Assembly: GCA_025463925.1 (NCBI GenBank)
Contig: JAODBK010000087.1
Span: 56,526 to 120,525, forward strand
DNA: 64,000 nucleotides
DNA from: Acidimicrobiales bacterium
GTDB lineage: Bacteria; Actinomycetota; Acidimicrobiia; Acidimicrobiales; AC-14
Reading direction: 5' to 3'
A program made the translations under genes and the position numbers. Positions 17,199-26,474 of this stretch are shown piece after piece (positions within the stretch are counted from its first letter, which is position 1; each line of letters begins with the position of its first letter). The notes below the pieces were generated by a model, which ran no database searches, was not told where the DNA came from, and worked only from the letters and a program-made list of their open reading frames with translations.

Positions 17199-18035
17199 CT
17201 ACAGGCCGAGGACGCCGACGCCGACCGGGAGCCGCCCGCCGTTGAACGCCGTCGTGCCGTTGATCAGCGCGACGCCGGCGAACCCGTGGGCCTGCGCGTA
17301 GGCGAGCTCCTTGTTGACGTCGCCGACGCCGTTCTGGACGCCGCCCGGGGTGCCGACCTGGATCGTGCTCAGGATGCCGAGCGCCTTGCCGTCCTTGTCC
17401 AGGAACGCGCTGCCCGAGTCGCCGGGGATGCCGGGGGACGCGGTGCTGACGACGTGGCTCCATCCGCTGCCGGTGTCCCCGAGGCTGATGCCGGTCTTGG
17501 GGCTGAGCTGGCTGGTACCGCCGCGGAGCTCGGAGTTGCCGTACGAGTACACCTTGTCGCCACTCACCGTGCCGGCGCTGTTGATGCCGCCGGGACCGCC
17601 CCAGAACGGGATCGACGGATCGACGTTGGCGGCGTCGGCCGGGTCCAGCTGGATGAGGGCGAGGTCGTTGTACGCGCAGACGTCAGGGTTGGTCTCCTTC
17701 GGCGCGGTCTGCATCGTCAGCCACGAGTTGTAGACCATCTTCCCGGGCTTCGATGCCCCGGTCACGGTGACCGCGGTGCCGATCGGCAGCGAGCCCGACG
17801 TGCAGCCGTCGGTCGCGGTGTTGCCGCCCGTCCCGGAGCAGTGGGCCGCCTGGCCAATGTAGGTGTTGGCGGCGTCCTTGAAGATGAAGTTGGCGGTGCA
17901 CTGCGCGCCGCTGGTGAACGTCTGCACCCCTGGATGGATCGCTCCGGTCCCGGCCGCGTGGCTCGTGCCGAGGGGCATCAGGGCGGCCGCGATCGCAACG
18001 GCCGCGGCGACGGATACGCGACGGATCAGTCTCAT
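17199..18035 (-). CDS. Secreted trypsin-like serine protease 1
   Basis: 278 residues. An N-terminal signal peptide (RRVSVAAAVAIAAALMPLG, cleavage near SHA-AG at 25-29) predicts export. The chymotrypsin-fold triad is visible as H65 in GQAAHC, D124 in YNDLALIQLD and S207 in GIPGDSGSAF. Cysteines C46 and C66 can form the usual histidine-loop disulphide, and C78 and C120 a second. The start MRLIRR was chosen by alignment with the neighbouring paralogue. It follows protease 2 on the same strand after 62 bp and is about 60% identical by eye: a tandem duplication. Confidence 0.85.
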   Translation of the reverse strand: MRLIRRVSVAAAVAIAAALMPLGTSHAAGTGAIHPGVQTFTSGAQCTANFIFKDAANTYIGQAAHCSGTGGNTATDGCTSGSLPIGTAVTVTGASKPGKMVYNSWLTMQTAPKETNPDVCAYNDLALIQLDPADAANVDPSIPFWGGPGGINSAGTVSGDKVYSYGNSELRGGTSQLSPKTGISLGDTGSGWSHVVSTASPGIPGDSGSAFLDKDGKALGILSTIQVGTPGGVQNGVGDVNKELAYAQAHGFAGVALINGTTAFNGGRLPVGVGVLGL

Positions 18036-18097
18036 GCCTCGGAAACGGCCGAAGCGGCCGAACCATATGCTTCCCGGACGAAATTCCCGAAGCGGAT

Positions 18098-18907
18098 TCA
18101 ACCGATCGGGAGCTGGTTGCCGTTGAAGGCCGCGGTTCCGGGCTTCAGGGCGACGCTGAAGCCGTGGGCGTTGGCCCAGGCGAGCTCGTGCCCCAGGTCG
18201 CCGATGTTGTTGCTGCCGGCAACCGGCAGCACCTCGAGCGTGCTCAGGACGCCGAGGGCCTTCCCGGAGCTGTCGAGAAAGGCGCTGCCCGAGTCACCGG
18301 GGATGCCCGGCGACACGGTGGCGACCCGATGCGACCAGCCCCCGCCGTCGTCGGTCACGCACCACCCGGTCTTGGGGCTGAGCTGGGTGATGCCCAGGCG
18401 CAGCTCGGAGTTGCCGTAGGAGTAGACCTGCGTGCCGGCGCAGCCACTGGTGCTCACGCCCGTCGGGCCGCCCCAGTGGGGGACCGACGGGTCGACGTTG
18501 GCGGCGTCGGCCGGATCGAGCTGGATGAGCGCGAGGTCGTTGTACTGGCAGGTCGCGGTGTCCTTCTCACCGGCGGCCTTCATCCGGACCCAGGAGCTGT
18601 AGACCATCTTCCCTGGCTTGGATGCGCCGGTCACCGTGACCGGCGTGCCCTCGGGCAAGGTGCCGGCGGTGCACCCGTTGGTCTCGGTGTTGCCACCGGT
18701 GCCCGCGCAGTGCGCCGCCTGGCCGATGTAGGTGTTGGTGCCACCGGTGAAGATGAAGTTGGCCGTGCACTGGGCGCCGTTGGTGAAGGTCTGCACGCCC
18801 GGGTGGATGGGTGCGCCGGTGGCCGCCTGGCTCGCGCTCGGTGGCGCCAGCAGGTAGGCGCCGAGCGCCATGGTCGCGATGATCGCGGTCCGACGGACGA
18901 GGGTCAT
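18098..18907 (-). CDS. Secreted trypsin-like serine protease 2
   Basis: 269 residues from the ATG at 18907, where the signal peptide (VRRTAIIATMALGAYLLAP, cleavage near SQA-AT) lines up with that of protease 1. An in-frame GTG at 18946 has a stronger Shine-Dalgarno (GGGGAGG) and would add 13 residues to the signal's N-region; both are possible. The triad is H66, D124 and S206 (GIPGDSGSAF). Unlike protease 1 it has two extra cysteines, C156 in SGCAG and C183 in GWCVT, a likely extra disulphide. Substrate pocket residues are not assigned. Confidence 0.84.
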   Translation of the reverse strand: MTLVRRTAIIATMALGAYLLAPPSASQAATGAPIHPGVQTFTNGAQCTANFIFTGGTNTYIGQAAHCAGTGGNTETNGCTAGTLPEGTPVTVTGASKPGKMVYSSWVRMKAAGEKDTATCQYNDLALIQLDPADAANVDPSVPHWGGPTGVSTSGCAGTQVYSYGNSELRLGITQLSPKTGWCVTDDGGGWSHRVATVSPGIPGDSGSAFLDSSGKALGVLSTLEVLPVAGSNNIGDLGHELAWANAHGFSVALKPGTAAFNGNQLPIG

Positions 18908-19033
18908 GACATCCCAACGTCCGAGCGGGCGAATCCTTGCGTTCACCGGACCTCCCCCAGGCAGGAAACGACGTGACGTCGCCCTCAGTACCCAGGCCGA
19001 CGCCGCGACAACCCTCGGTGGCAGACTGCGGCG

Positions 19034-19690
19034 GTGGACGGCATCCACGACATGGGTGGCATGGAGGGGTTCGGACCGGTCGTCACCGAGGCCGACGAGC
19101 TGCCGTTCCACGAGCCATGGGAGGGCCGGGTCCACGGGGTGATGCTCGCGTACGCCACGAAGCGCGGGATCGCCAACTTCCGGTCGCGTATCGAGACGAT
19201 GGGCAACGACTACTACCTCGCGTCGCCGTACTACGAGCACTGGTTGCACGCCGTCGAGGACGCGTGCGTCGAACACGGCGACGTCCAACGCGGGGAGGTC
19301 GAGGCCCGGGCCGCTGCGGGCGCGGTGACGGTTCCGCGCGGGCGGTCGGACCCGGACCATGCCGAGATGCTGCGGTCGATCTTCCGTCCGTTCAAGGGCA
19401 CGCGCGACCCGGCGCCCGAGGGCGCGAGGTTCCGCGCCGGCGACCGGGTGCGCGTCGTCAGGACGGTGACCCACGCGCACAACCGGGTCCCGCGTTACGT
19501 CCGCGGCGTGGCCGGCATCGTCGAGTCGGTGGCCGGCGGTGCCCCGCTCGAGGAGGGCCCGGCGTACGGCGACGTGATGGCGGTGTACCACGTCGAGTTC
19601 GCGGCGACCGCGCTCTGGGGCGACGGGGCCGAGCGTGGCGCGACGGTGATCGTCGATGTCTACGAGAAGTACCTCGAGCCCGCCTCGTGA
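19034..19690 (+). CDS. nthB: Nitrile hydratase subunit beta
   Basis: 218 residues. The N-terminal [15 protein letters not shown] is diagnostic of the beta subunit, followed by the helical domain with [13 protein letters not shown] and a C-terminal SH3-like barrel ([24 protein letters not shown]). With the alpha subunit it hydrates nitriles to amides in the cytoplasm. The GTG at 19034 was chosen because it gives the conserved start. It is first of three overlapping genes in the order beta, alpha, activator, as in cobalt nitrile hydratases. Confidence 0.95.
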   Translation: MDGIHDMGGMEGFGPVVTEADELPFHEPWEGRVHGVMLAYATKRGIANFRSRIETMGNDYYLASPYYEHWLHAVEDACVEHGDVQRGEVEARAAAGAVTVPRGRSDPDHAEMLRSIFRPFKGTRDPAPEGARFRAGDRVRVVRTVTHAHNRVPRYVRGVAGIVESVAGGAPLEEGPAYGDVMAVYHVEFAATALWGDGAERGATVIVDVYEKYLEPAS

Positions 19691-20292
19691 CCGACCAGCA
19701 CGCCAACGCCCGGCCGGTGGCTCCGGCGGCGGCCCGGGTGGCGGCGCTCGAGGCGCTGCTGGTCGAGCGCGGCGTGATCACCAGCGACGCGGTCGACGCC
19801 GTGGTCGACGTGTTCGAGCACGAGGTCGGCCCGCAGAACGGCGCCCGCGTCGTCGCTCGGGCGTGGATGGACCCCGGGTACCGGGCTCGTCTTCTGGCCG
19901 ATGGCACCGCCGCAATCGCCGAGCTCGGGATCGGCGGCGCAGAGGGCGAGAACATGCGCGTCGTCGAGAACACCGACGACGTCCACAACGTCGTCGTGTG
20001 CACGCTCTGCTCGTGCTACCCGTGGCCCGTGCTCGGCATCCCGCCCGTCTGGTACAAGAGCGCGCCGTACCGCTCGCGCATGGTGCGCGAGCCGCGCGCC
20101 GTGCTGGCCGAGATGGGCCTCGACGTGCCCGTTCGGAAGGACATTCGAGTGTGGGACTCGTCGGCCCACGTGCGATATCTGGTCCTGCCGGAGCGGCCGC
20201 CGGGCACCGACGGCCTGGCCGAGGACGCGCTGGCCGCGTTGGTGACGCGTGACTGCATGATCGGGGTCGCGGTGCCGGTTCTCGCGCCATGA
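19687..20292 (+). CDS. nthA: Nitrile hydratase subunit alpha, cobalt type
   Basis: 201 residues. The metal claw is C105-T-L-C108-S-C110 in [15 protein letters not shown]; threonine after the first cysteine marks the cobalt class, where iron enzymes have serine. The second and third cysteines are the ones oxidised to sulphinic and sulphenic acid. [19 protein letters not shown] follows, as expected. The GTG overlaps the beta stop by four bases, and the activator ATG overlaps the alpha stop by four bases, so all three are made from one message. Confidence 0.96.
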   Translation: MTDQHANARPVAPAAARVAALEALLVERGVITSDAVDAVVDVFEHEVGPQNGARVVARAWMDPGYRARLLADGTAAIAELGIGGAEGENMRVVENTDDVHNVVVCTLCSCYPWPVLGIPPVWYKSAPYRSRMVREPRAVLAEMGLDVPVRKDIRVWDSSAHVRYLVLPERPPGTDGLAEDALAALVTRDCMIGVAVPVLAP

Positions 20293-20507
20293 GCGGGCCG
20301 GAGCATCTGCCCTTCGACGAGCCGTGGCAGGCGCGCCTGTTCGGGATGGCGGTGACGACCTGCCGGGCCGCGGGATGGGAGTGGGACGAGATGCGCGACC
20401 GCCTCAAAGGCGCGATTGCCGACGCGCCCGGGCGCCCCTACTACGAGAGCGTCCTGGCTGCCTTCGAGCGGCTGCTCGCCGACAAAGGTGTCGCCCTTCC
20501 GGCCTGA
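20289..20507 (+). CDS. Nitrile hydratase activator/accessory protein
   Basis: 72 residues related to the N-terminal part of the beta subunit: [33 protein letters not shown] mirrors the beta-subunit helix region. Such small proteins bind the alpha subunit and help cobalt insertion and cysteine oxidation. The ATG overlaps the alpha stop (ATGA). Its presence supports a working cobalt enzyme. Confidence 0.85.
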   Translation: MSGPEHLPFDEPWQARLFGMAVTTCRAAGWEWDEMRDRLKGAIADAPGRPYYESVLAAFERLLADKGVALPA

Positions 20508-20514
20508 CGTACCA

Positions 20515-20528
20515 TGACGCCGATGTCA
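20515..20528. promoter_or_regulatory. TGAC-N6-GTCA palindrome containing the thiolase start
   Basis: TGAC GCCGAT GTCA overlaps the thiolase ATG at 20523. TACCAT at 20510-20515 ends seven bases before that ATG. It lies eight bases after the nitrile hydratase activator stop, so the thiolase operon likely has its own promoter. Confidence 0.66.
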
Positions 20529-21713
20529 GAGATCCGTGAAGCCGTCATCGTCGACACCGCCCGGACCGCGTTCGGCAAGCGCAACGGTGCGCTGGCGCCG
20601 TGGCACCCGACCGACCTGCTGGGATTCACCCTGAGGACGATCCTCGAGCGCAACGACATCGACCCCGAGATCATCGACGACGTCGTCGGCGGTTGCGTCA
20701 ACCAGGCGGGCGAGCAGGCCACCAACGTCACCCGCAACGCGTGGGTCGCGGCCGGGCTGCCGTGGCGGGTGCCGGCGACGACCGTCGACCGGCAGTGCGG
20801 CTCGAGCCAGCAGGCGGCGCAGTTCGTCGCCGCCAGCGTGATGTCCGGCATCTACGACATCGCGATCGCGTGCGGCGTCGAGTCGATGACCAACTCGCCG
20901 ATGGCGACGAACTCGAAAGGCGGCCGCGGACCGTTCAGCAAGGACTTCCTCGAGGTCATCGACCACCGGCTGTGGGCCCAGTTCCGTCACGCCCAGGTGC
21001 TGGCCGACCGGTTCAAGGTGAGCCGCGAGGACATGGACGAGTACTCGCTCGAGAGTCACCGGCGCGCCGCCGACTCCACCGACACCGGCCACTTCGCCAA
21101 GGAGATCATCCCGGTCCCGATCAAGGACGCCGAAGGCGATCTCACCGGCGAGGTGCTGGCGACCGACGAGGGCATCCGCCGCGGCGGCACGATGGAGTCG
21201 CTGGCCAAGCTGGCCCCGGCGCAGTCCTGGGAGACGGAGACGGCGCCCGACATCACCGCCGGCAACTCGTCGCAGATGACGGACGGCGCCGCCGCGATGA
21301 TCATCGCCAGCCGCGAGACCGCCGAGCGCCTCGGTCTCCCGATCCGGGCTCGCTTCGTGCACTTCGCGGTCGAGGCCGACGACCCGGTCGTCACGCTGTC
21401 GGCGCCCAACCCGGTGACCCGCAAGCTGTTCGCTCGCACCGGCATGACGACCGAGGACTTCGACGCCATCGAGTGCAACGAGGCGTTCGCCGCCATCGCG
21501 CTCATGTGGGCGCGCGAGTTCCTGCCGGACATGGCGAAGTTCAACGCACGCGGTGGCGCGATCGCGATCGGTCATCCCCTCGGCGCCAGCGGTGTGCGCA
21601 TCATGACGACGCTGCTGAACCATCTCGAGTCGGTGAACGGCCGCTACGGCTTCCAGACCATGTGCGAAGGCGGTGGCCAGGCCAACGCGACGGTGATCGA
21701 GCGGCTGGGCTGA
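20523..21713 (+). CDS. Thiolase (acetyl-CoA C-acyltransferase)
   Basis: 396 residues. All three catalytic elements of a degradative thiolase are present: nucleophile C92 in VDRQCGSSQQA, the histidine of IGHPLGASG and the second cysteine in TMCEGGGQANA; NEAFA is also there. It cleaves a 3-ketoacyl-CoA to a shorter acyl-CoA plus acetyl- or propionyl-CoA. The ATG at 20523 is preferred to one nine bases earlier because the -10-like TACCAT ends seven bases before it. It leads an operon with the P450 gene 17 bp downstream. Confidence 0.93.
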   Translation: MSEIREAVIVDTARTAFGKRNGALAPWHPTDLLGFTLRTILERNDIDPEIIDDVVGGCVNQAGEQATNVTRNAWVAAGLPWRVPATTVDRQCGSSQQAAQFVAASVMSGIYDIAIACGVESMTNSPMATNSKGGRGPFSKDFLEVIDHRLWAQFRHAQVLADRFKVSREDMDEYSLESHRRAADSTDTGHFAKEIIPVPIKDAEGDLTGEVLATDEGIRRGGTMESLAKLAPAQSWETETAPDITAGNSSQMTDGAAAMIIASRETAERLGLPIRARFVHFAVEADDPVVTLSAPNPVTRKLFARTGMTTEDFDAIECNEAFAAIALMWAREFLPDMAKFNARGGAIAIGHPLGASGVRIMTTLLNHLESVNGRYGFQTMCEGGGQANATVIERLG

Positions 21714-21730
21714 CCGCCAGGAGGGGGACC

Positions 21731-22924
21731 ATGGCCGAAGAGACGTTCTCGATCGACGAGAACATCGCCACCGACGACGGCATCAATCCGTACCCGCTGT
21801 GGGACGACGCCCGGCACGGCCGGTCGGTCGCGCGGGTCGTCGAAGCCGGGCTCGGCGGCCGCGAGACGTGGTGGGTCACCAAGTGGGACGAGGTCGAGCG
21901 GGTGCTGCGCGACAGCGACGCGTTCTCCTCCGCGATCAACGGCGAGACGATGGGGCCGATCATGGGCGACCTGATCCTCGCCATGGACGGCGAGCAGCAC
22001 CGGCACTACCGCGACCTCGTCGCCAAGGCCTTCCGGGCGTCGTCGCTCGAGAAGTGGGGCGACCAGCTCATCCGGCCGACGGTGCACGCGCTGCTCGACC
22101 GGCTCGCGCCGCGCGGCGAGGCCGACCTCGTCGCCGACTTCACGTACGCGTACCCCGTGCAGATCATCGCCGCCATCCTCGGTGTGCCGGTCGAGGACTA
22201 CTCGCAGTTCCAGCACTGGGCCGACGCCATCAACCTGGGGCCGACCGACCTGGCCCGCAGCCTCCCGGCCGCCGCCGCGATGAAGGAGTATCTGGCGCCG
22301 ATCGTCGCCGATCGCCGGGCCAACCCATGCGGCGACCTGATCAGCGACCTGGTGACGTCGGAGGTCGAGGGCCACACCCTCGCCGACGGACACCTCTATG
22401 GGTTCCTGCGGCTGCTGCTCCCTGCGGGCGCCGAGACGACGTTCCGCGCCATGGGCAGCCTGCTGCTCGCGCTGCTGACCCATCCGGACGCGTTGGCCGA
22501 GGTCACCGCCGACCGCGCCCTCGTCCCGGTCGCCATCGAGGAGACCCTGCGGTGGGAGACGTCGGTGACGCTCGTCAACCGCGAGGCGGTGCGCGACGTC
22601 GAGCTCGGCGGCGTCACCGTCCCCGAGGGCGCGTCGGTGCTGGTCGCCACCGCGTCGGCCAACCACGACGAGGCGCGCTACGAGCGGGCCGACGAATGGG
22701 ACCTGCACCGCCCGCCGAAGCCGCACATGGCGTTCGGCACCGGGCGCCACCAGTGCCTCGGCATGCACCTGGCCCGGCTCGAGATGCGGCTGGCGCTCGA
22801 GGGCATCATCGACCGGCTCCCGGACCTCCGGCTCGACCCGAACGCGCCGACGCCGGAGATGCGGGGCTTCGCCTTCCGGTCGCCCGACCGCCTGCCGGTC
22901 CTCTTCACCGCCACCCCGAGGTAG
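21731..22924 (+). CDS. Cytochrome P450
   Basis: 397 residues, a soluble bacterial P450. The haem-binding loop FGTGRHQCLG gives proximal C342; the I-helix oxygen-activating motif is PAGAETT (231-237) and the K-helix ExxR is E271-R274. AGAET in place of AGxDT is common in actinobacterial enzymes that act on lipids or terpenoids. AGGAGGGGGACC is a strong Shine-Dalgarno. No ferredoxin or reductase gene is adjacent, so electrons must come from elsewhere. Placed between a thiolase and a D-2-hydroxyacid dehydrogenase, it may hydroxylate the substrate of this operon. Confidence 0.94.
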   Translation: MAEETFSIDENIATDDGINPYPLWDDARHGRSVARVVEAGLGGRETWWVTKWDEVERVLRDSDAFSSAINGETMGPIMGDLILAMDGEQHRHYRDLVAKAFRASSLEKWGDQLIRPTVHALLDRLAPRGEADLVADFTYAYPVQIIAAILGVPVEDYSQFQHWADAINLGPTDLARSLPAAAAMKEYLAPIVADRRANPCGDLISDLVTSEVEGHTLADGHLYGFLRLLLPAGAETTFRAMGSLLLALLTHPDALAEVTADRALVPVAIEETLRWETSVTLVNREAVRDVELGGVTVPEGASVLVATASANHDEARYERADEWDLHRPPKPHMAFGTGRHQCLGMHLARLEMRLALEGIIDRLPDLRLDPNAPTPEMRGFAFRSPDRLPVLFTATPR

Positions 22925-22929
22925 CGGAC

Positions 22930-23886
22930 GTGGGGAGGGTGCTCCTCACCCGGCGGGTCCCGGATGGTGGGCTCGACCCGCTGGTCGACGCTGGGCTCGA
23001 GATCAGCGGGCCGCACGAGGACGATCGGCCGTTCACGGCCGACGAGCTGCGGACCGCGGCGCCGGACCACGACGCGATCGTGTGCCTGCTGACCGACCGC
23101 ATCGATGCCGATGTCCTGCGGGCCGGCGCGCCGCCCGCCGGCCGCCTCCGCGTCGTGGCCAACGTCGCCGTCGGCTACGACAACATCGACGTCGCGGCGG
23201 CGCGCGACCTCGGCGTCGCGGTGTGCAACACCCCCGGCGTGCTCGACGAGACGACGGCCGACCTGGCCTTCGCGCTGATCCTCGCCGCGTCGCGGGTGCT
23301 CTCCGAGGCGGAAGCGGATCTGCGCGCCGGCCGGTGGTCGGGGTGGGGAGTCGGCCAGTACCTCGGCCAGGACGTGCACGGGGCGACGCTCGGCCTGGTC
23401 GGGTACGGCCGGATCGGGCGGGCGGTGGCCCGGCGGGCGACGGGCTTCGGCATGACGGTGCTGCACCACACGCGCACGTCGACCGGCGAGCCCGGCCACG
23501 TCGCCGAGCTCGACGACCTGCTGGCGCGGGCCGACGTGGTGAGCCTGCACGTGCCGTTCGGCGACGCCACCCGTCACTTGATCGACGCCCGGCGGCTCTC
23601 GTTGATGAAGCCGACGGCGGTGCTGGTGAACACGGCACGGGGCCCGGTGGTCGACGAGGCGGCGCTGGCCGACGCGCTGGTCGCCGGGCGGATCTTCGCC
23701 GCGGGGATCGACGTGTTCGAGCGCGAGCCCGACGTCCATCCGAACTTGCTCGCAGCACCGAGAGCCGTACTGCTGCCGCACATCGGCAGCGCGTCCGTGG
23801 CGACCCGCACGCGCATGGCTCGCATGGCCTCGGAGGCCGTGGCCGACGTCCTTTCCGGGCGCCGTCCTGCAAACCTGGTCGAGTGA
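22930..23886 (+). CDS. D-isomer-specific 2-hydroxyacid dehydrogenase
   Basis: 318 residues. The NAD(P)-binding motif is LVGYGRIGRAVARR; the catalytic arginine is in NTARGPVVDE, the glutamate in FEREPDVHP and the histidine in LPHIGSAS. The family interconverts 2-keto acids (glyoxylate, hydroxypyruvate, pyruvate) and D-2-hydroxy acids. The GTG at 22930 lies six bases after the P450 stop, in the same operon, and the downstream PAP2 gene overlaps its stop by four bases. Confidence 0.9.
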   Translation: MGRVLLTRRVPDGGLDPLVDAGLEISGPHEDDRPFTADELRTAAPDHDAIVCLLTDRIDADVLRAGAPPAGRLRVVANVAVGYDNIDVAAARDLGVAVCNTPGVLDETTADLAFALILAASRVLSEAEADLRAGRWSGWGVGQYLGQDVHGATLGLVGYGRIGRAVARRATGFGMTVLHHTRTSTGEPGHVAELDDLLARADVVSLHVPFGDATRHLIDARRLSLMKPTAVLVNTARGPVVDEAALADALVAGRIFAAGIDVFEREPDVHPNLLAAPRAVLLPHIGSASVATRTRMARMASEAVADVLSGRRPANLVE

Positions 23887-24524
23887 CGACCGCCCGCCGG
23901 CTGTGGTCGGCGGCGGTGGTTGCCGCGCTGGCCTTCCTCCTCGTCCTCGGCGTCGTCGAGTGGTCCGCGTGGGCGGTGCGCACCGATCGATCGCTCGAGG
24001 CTCGGGCCCGCGACGCCGGCTACCGGCACTTGCGGTTCCGGCACGTCGCGGAGGCCATCACCCGCCTGGGCGACCCGCGCCTGCTGGCCGTCGTCGTCGT
24101 GGTGGCGGTCGTCCTGCTCGTTGTGCGCCGCCGGCGCGCCGACGCGGTGTTCGTCGCGTCGGTGGGCCTGACCGGCGGCCTGCTCAACCGCGTCGCCAAG
24201 GCGGTCATCGGCCGGGCGCGGCCCTCGCCCTACCGCCGGTTCATCGTGGTCCACGGGCAGAGCTTCCCGTCGGGTCATGCCATGGGCGTGACCGTGGTCG
24301 TCGGCGCCCTGCTGTTCGTGCTCTGGCCGCGCCTCTCGCGGCTGGCGCGGGTGATCGGGGCCGCGGCCGGCGCACTGCTCGTCATCCTGGTCAGCGCGTC
24401 GCGTGTCGTCCTCGCCGCGCACTGGCCGGCCGACGTGGTGGCCGGCGTGCTCCTCGGCGCCGCGTGGGTGCTCGCCTGCGGCGCGGGGTGGGTCTCCCGG
24501 CGCGAGCCCGCGGGCACCGGATGA
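23883..24524 (+). CDS. PAP2-family membrane phosphatase
   Basis: 213 residues with about five hydrophobic segments. The lipid-phosphatase signature is complete: KAVIGRARP, PSGHA and SRVVLAAHWPADVVAG. Such enzymes remove phosphate from undecaprenyl-PP, phosphatidate or similar lipids at the outer face of the membrane. The GTG overlaps the preceding stop (GTGA), so it is co-translated with the dehydrogenase although no functional link is obvious. Confidence 0.88.
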   Translation: MTTARRLWSAAVVAALAFLLVLGVVEWSAWAVRTDRSLEARARDAGYRHLRFRHVAEAITRLGDPRLLAVVVVVAVVLLVVRRRRADAVFVASVGLTGGLLNRVAKAVIGRARPSPYRRFIVVHGQSFPSGHAMGVTVVVGALLFVLWPRLSRLARVIGAAAGALLVILVSASRVVLAAHWPADVVAGVLLGAAWVLACGAGWVSRREPAGTG

Positions 24525-24542
24525 CGCCCTGGGTGAATCGCC

Positions 24543-25172
24543 TCAGCCCCGCTCGACCTTCGACGGGTCGAGGTCGAGCAAGGTGATCGTCGTCTCGCCG
24601 GCGCGGAGCTTGGTGAACATCGCCTGCTCCTTCTCGGCGCGTGCGCGGCCGGCCGACAGCACGTCGCCGACCGAATCTCGCGGCACGACGACGACACCGT
24701 CGACGTCGCCGACCACCCAGTCGCCGTCGTGCACCACGACGCCGCCGACCGTCGCAGTGCCGCCGACGGAGCCGCCGGCGACCTTGGTCGCGCCCGGCAG
24801 CGCGATCAGCGCGCTGAAGACGGGAAAGCCGTGCAGCTCCAGCGCGGCGACGTCGCGCACCCCGCCGTCGATGACGAGCCCGGTGAGGCCGCGAGCTTCC
24901 GCGCCGGTCGTCAGCACCTCGCCCCAGTAGCCGAGCTCCGGAACCGCCGACGCGTCGACCACGAGCGCGCTGCCGGCCGGCGTCTCGGTGACGGCGACGT
25001 GGATGGCGAGGTTGTCGCCGGGCGCGCACCGCGCCGGGAAGGCTCGGGCGGCGACCCGCGCGCCGGGCCACGCCGGCTTGATGCGGGCCGCCATCGGCCG
25101 GCCGCCCGACTCGCCGAGGGTGGCGCTGCCGAGCTCGAGGAGCTCGGCCGCGACCGAAGCGTCGTCGGCCAC
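24543..25172 (-). CDS. RraA/HMG aldolase family protein
   Basis: 209 residues from the GTG at 25172. GDNLAIHVAV, GLVIDGGVRDVAALELHGFPVFS and VGDVDGVVVVPRDS match the RraA fold, in which GxxRD and D/E residues bind a divalent metal. Environmental members of this fold are usually 4-hydroxy-4-methyl-2-oxoglutarate or oxaloacetate aldolases/decarboxylases rather than RNase E regulators. It follows the zinc alcohol dehydrogenase after four bases on the same strand, so the pair probably forms a small operon. Confidence 0.78.
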   Translation of the reverse strand: MADDASVAAELLELGSATLGESGGRPMAARIKPAWPGARVAARAFPARCAPGDNLAIHVAVTETPAGSALVVDASAVPELGYWGEVLTTGAEARGLTGLVIDGGVRDVAALELHGFPVFSALIALPGATKVAGGSVGGTATVGGVVVHDGDWVVGDVDGVVVVPRDSVGDVLSAGRARAEKEQAMFTKLRAGETTITLLDLDPSKVERG

Positions 25173-25176
25173 CCGC

Positions 25177-26415
25177 TCAGTCGATCCGGTTCTCGATGGC
25201 GACCTTGACCGCGCCGGTGTCGCCCTGGTTGGCGATGGTCCAGAAGGCGTCGCGCCACGCCGAGAGCGGGAAGCGGTGCGTCAGCATCGGCGTGAGGTCG
25301 ACCCGGCCGGCGTCGACCAGATCGAGGTAGTGCACCATGCCGTGCTTGCGCACCCCCTCGACCTCTTCGATGCCGAACGCGTTGGAGCCCACCCAGTTGA
25401 TCTCCTTGAAGTACAGCGGGCTCCACTCCCACCGCCCAGGGGCGTGCACGCCGCTCTTCACCAGCGTGCCCCGGGCCCGGAGCAGCCGGACGCCGACCTC
25501 GAAGGTCTCGGGCTTGCCGACGGTGTCGTACACCGTGTCGATGCCGCCGGGGTGCGCCATCGGCAGGCCCTTGAGGGGGGTGCGCAGCTGGCCGCCCGAC
25601 CAGGCCGCCAGCTCCTCGACGATCTGGAGGCGGTCGTCGGCCGCGACCACCAGATCGGCGCCGAGCTTCTTGGCCAGGTCCTGCTGCGCGCCGAAGCGGG
25701 CCACGACCGCGACCTCCACGTCGTACAGCGCCTTGAGGATGGCGATCGCGCACGACCCGAGTGATCCGGCGCCGTACACCAGCACCTTGCTGCCCGGCGT
25801 CGGCGGGTGGCGGGTGATCGAGTGCAGAGACACCGAGAACGGATCGGCGAAGACCGCCTTGTCCGTCGGCACCGAGTCGGGCACCGGGAACAGCATGGAC
25901 GTGTGCGCCGGCATCAGCTCGGCGTAGCCGCCGGTGGCGTCGCTCGAGACGCCGGTGTGGATGCCGGGCGAGATCGAGCCGTCGCTGAAGTGGTAGCAGA
26001 GCGACAGGTCGCCCGCTTCGCACGAGGGGCAGATCGGCGAGATGCCACGCGGCTGGCACGACAGCCACGGGTTGAGGACGACGCGCTGGCCGACGTCGAG
26101 CCCCTCGGCTTCCGGCCCCAGCTCGACGACCTCGGCGATGACCTCGTGGCCCATGACCTGTGGGAACGAGCAGAAGCTCGCCATGGCGTTGTCGCCGTCA
26201 CCCTCACCGAAGTCGAGCAGGATCTGCTTGGAGTCGGAGCCGCAGATGCCGGTGAGGATGGGCCGGGTCACCACCCAATCGGGACGAAGCGGCCGGGCGT
26301 CGGGCACATCCTGGAGCGCGACCGGCGTCCGCTCGAGGTGCTGGGTGAGCTCGTTGGCCCCCTCGGGCGCCTTCCATCCGTCGTCCGGCTGAACTCCGAA
26401 CACCAGCGCCTTCAT
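25177..26415 (-). CDS. Zinc-dependent alcohol dehydrogenase (MDR family)
   Basis: 412 residues. Catalytic zinc ligands are in TGICGSDSKQ and MGHEV; the structural zinc is in ICPSCEAGDLSLC; the cofactor motif is VYGAGSLGSCAIAI. It oxidises an alcohol or aldehyde with NAD(P). Extra length compared with the usual 350 residues is in loops after both zinc regions. The ATG at 26415 gives the conserved MKALVF start. The palindrome at 26439-26452 separates it from the divergent Gfo/Idh/MocA gene. Confidence 0.9.
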   Translation of the reverse strand: MKALVFGVQPDDGWKAPEGANELTQHLERTPVALQDVPDARPLRPDWVVTRPILTGICGSDSKQILLDFGEGDGDNAMASFCSFPQVMGHEVIAEVVELGPEAEGLDVGQRVVLNPWLSCQPRGISPICPSCEAGDLSLCYHFSDGSISPGIHTGVSSDATGGYAELMPAHTSMLFPVPDSVPTDKAVFADPFSVSLHSITRHPPTPGSKVLVYGAGSLGSCAIAILKALYDVEVAVVARFGAQQDLAKKLGADLVVAADDRLQIVEELAAWSGGQLRTPLKGLPMAHPGGIDTVYDTVGKPETFEVGVRLLRARGTLVKSGVHAPGRWEWSPLYFKEINWVGSNAFGIEEVEGVRKHGMVHYLDLVDAGRVDLTPMLTHRFPLSAWRDAFWTIANQGDTGAVKVAIENRID

Positions 26416-26438
26416 GCGTGTGGCCACCCCCGCGTCCG

Positions 26439-26452
26439 TGACGTGCGTGTCA
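26439..26452. promoter_or_regulatory. TGAC-N6-GTCA palindrome, divergent promoter
   Basis: TGAC GTGCGT GTCA lies between the zinc dehydrogenase (left) and the Gfo/Idh/MocA gene (right). A weak -10-like GATACC at 26459-26464 precedes the rightward ATG at 26475 by ten bases. Confidence 0.66.
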
Positions 26453-26474
26453 GGGAACGATACCGTCCCGGCGC

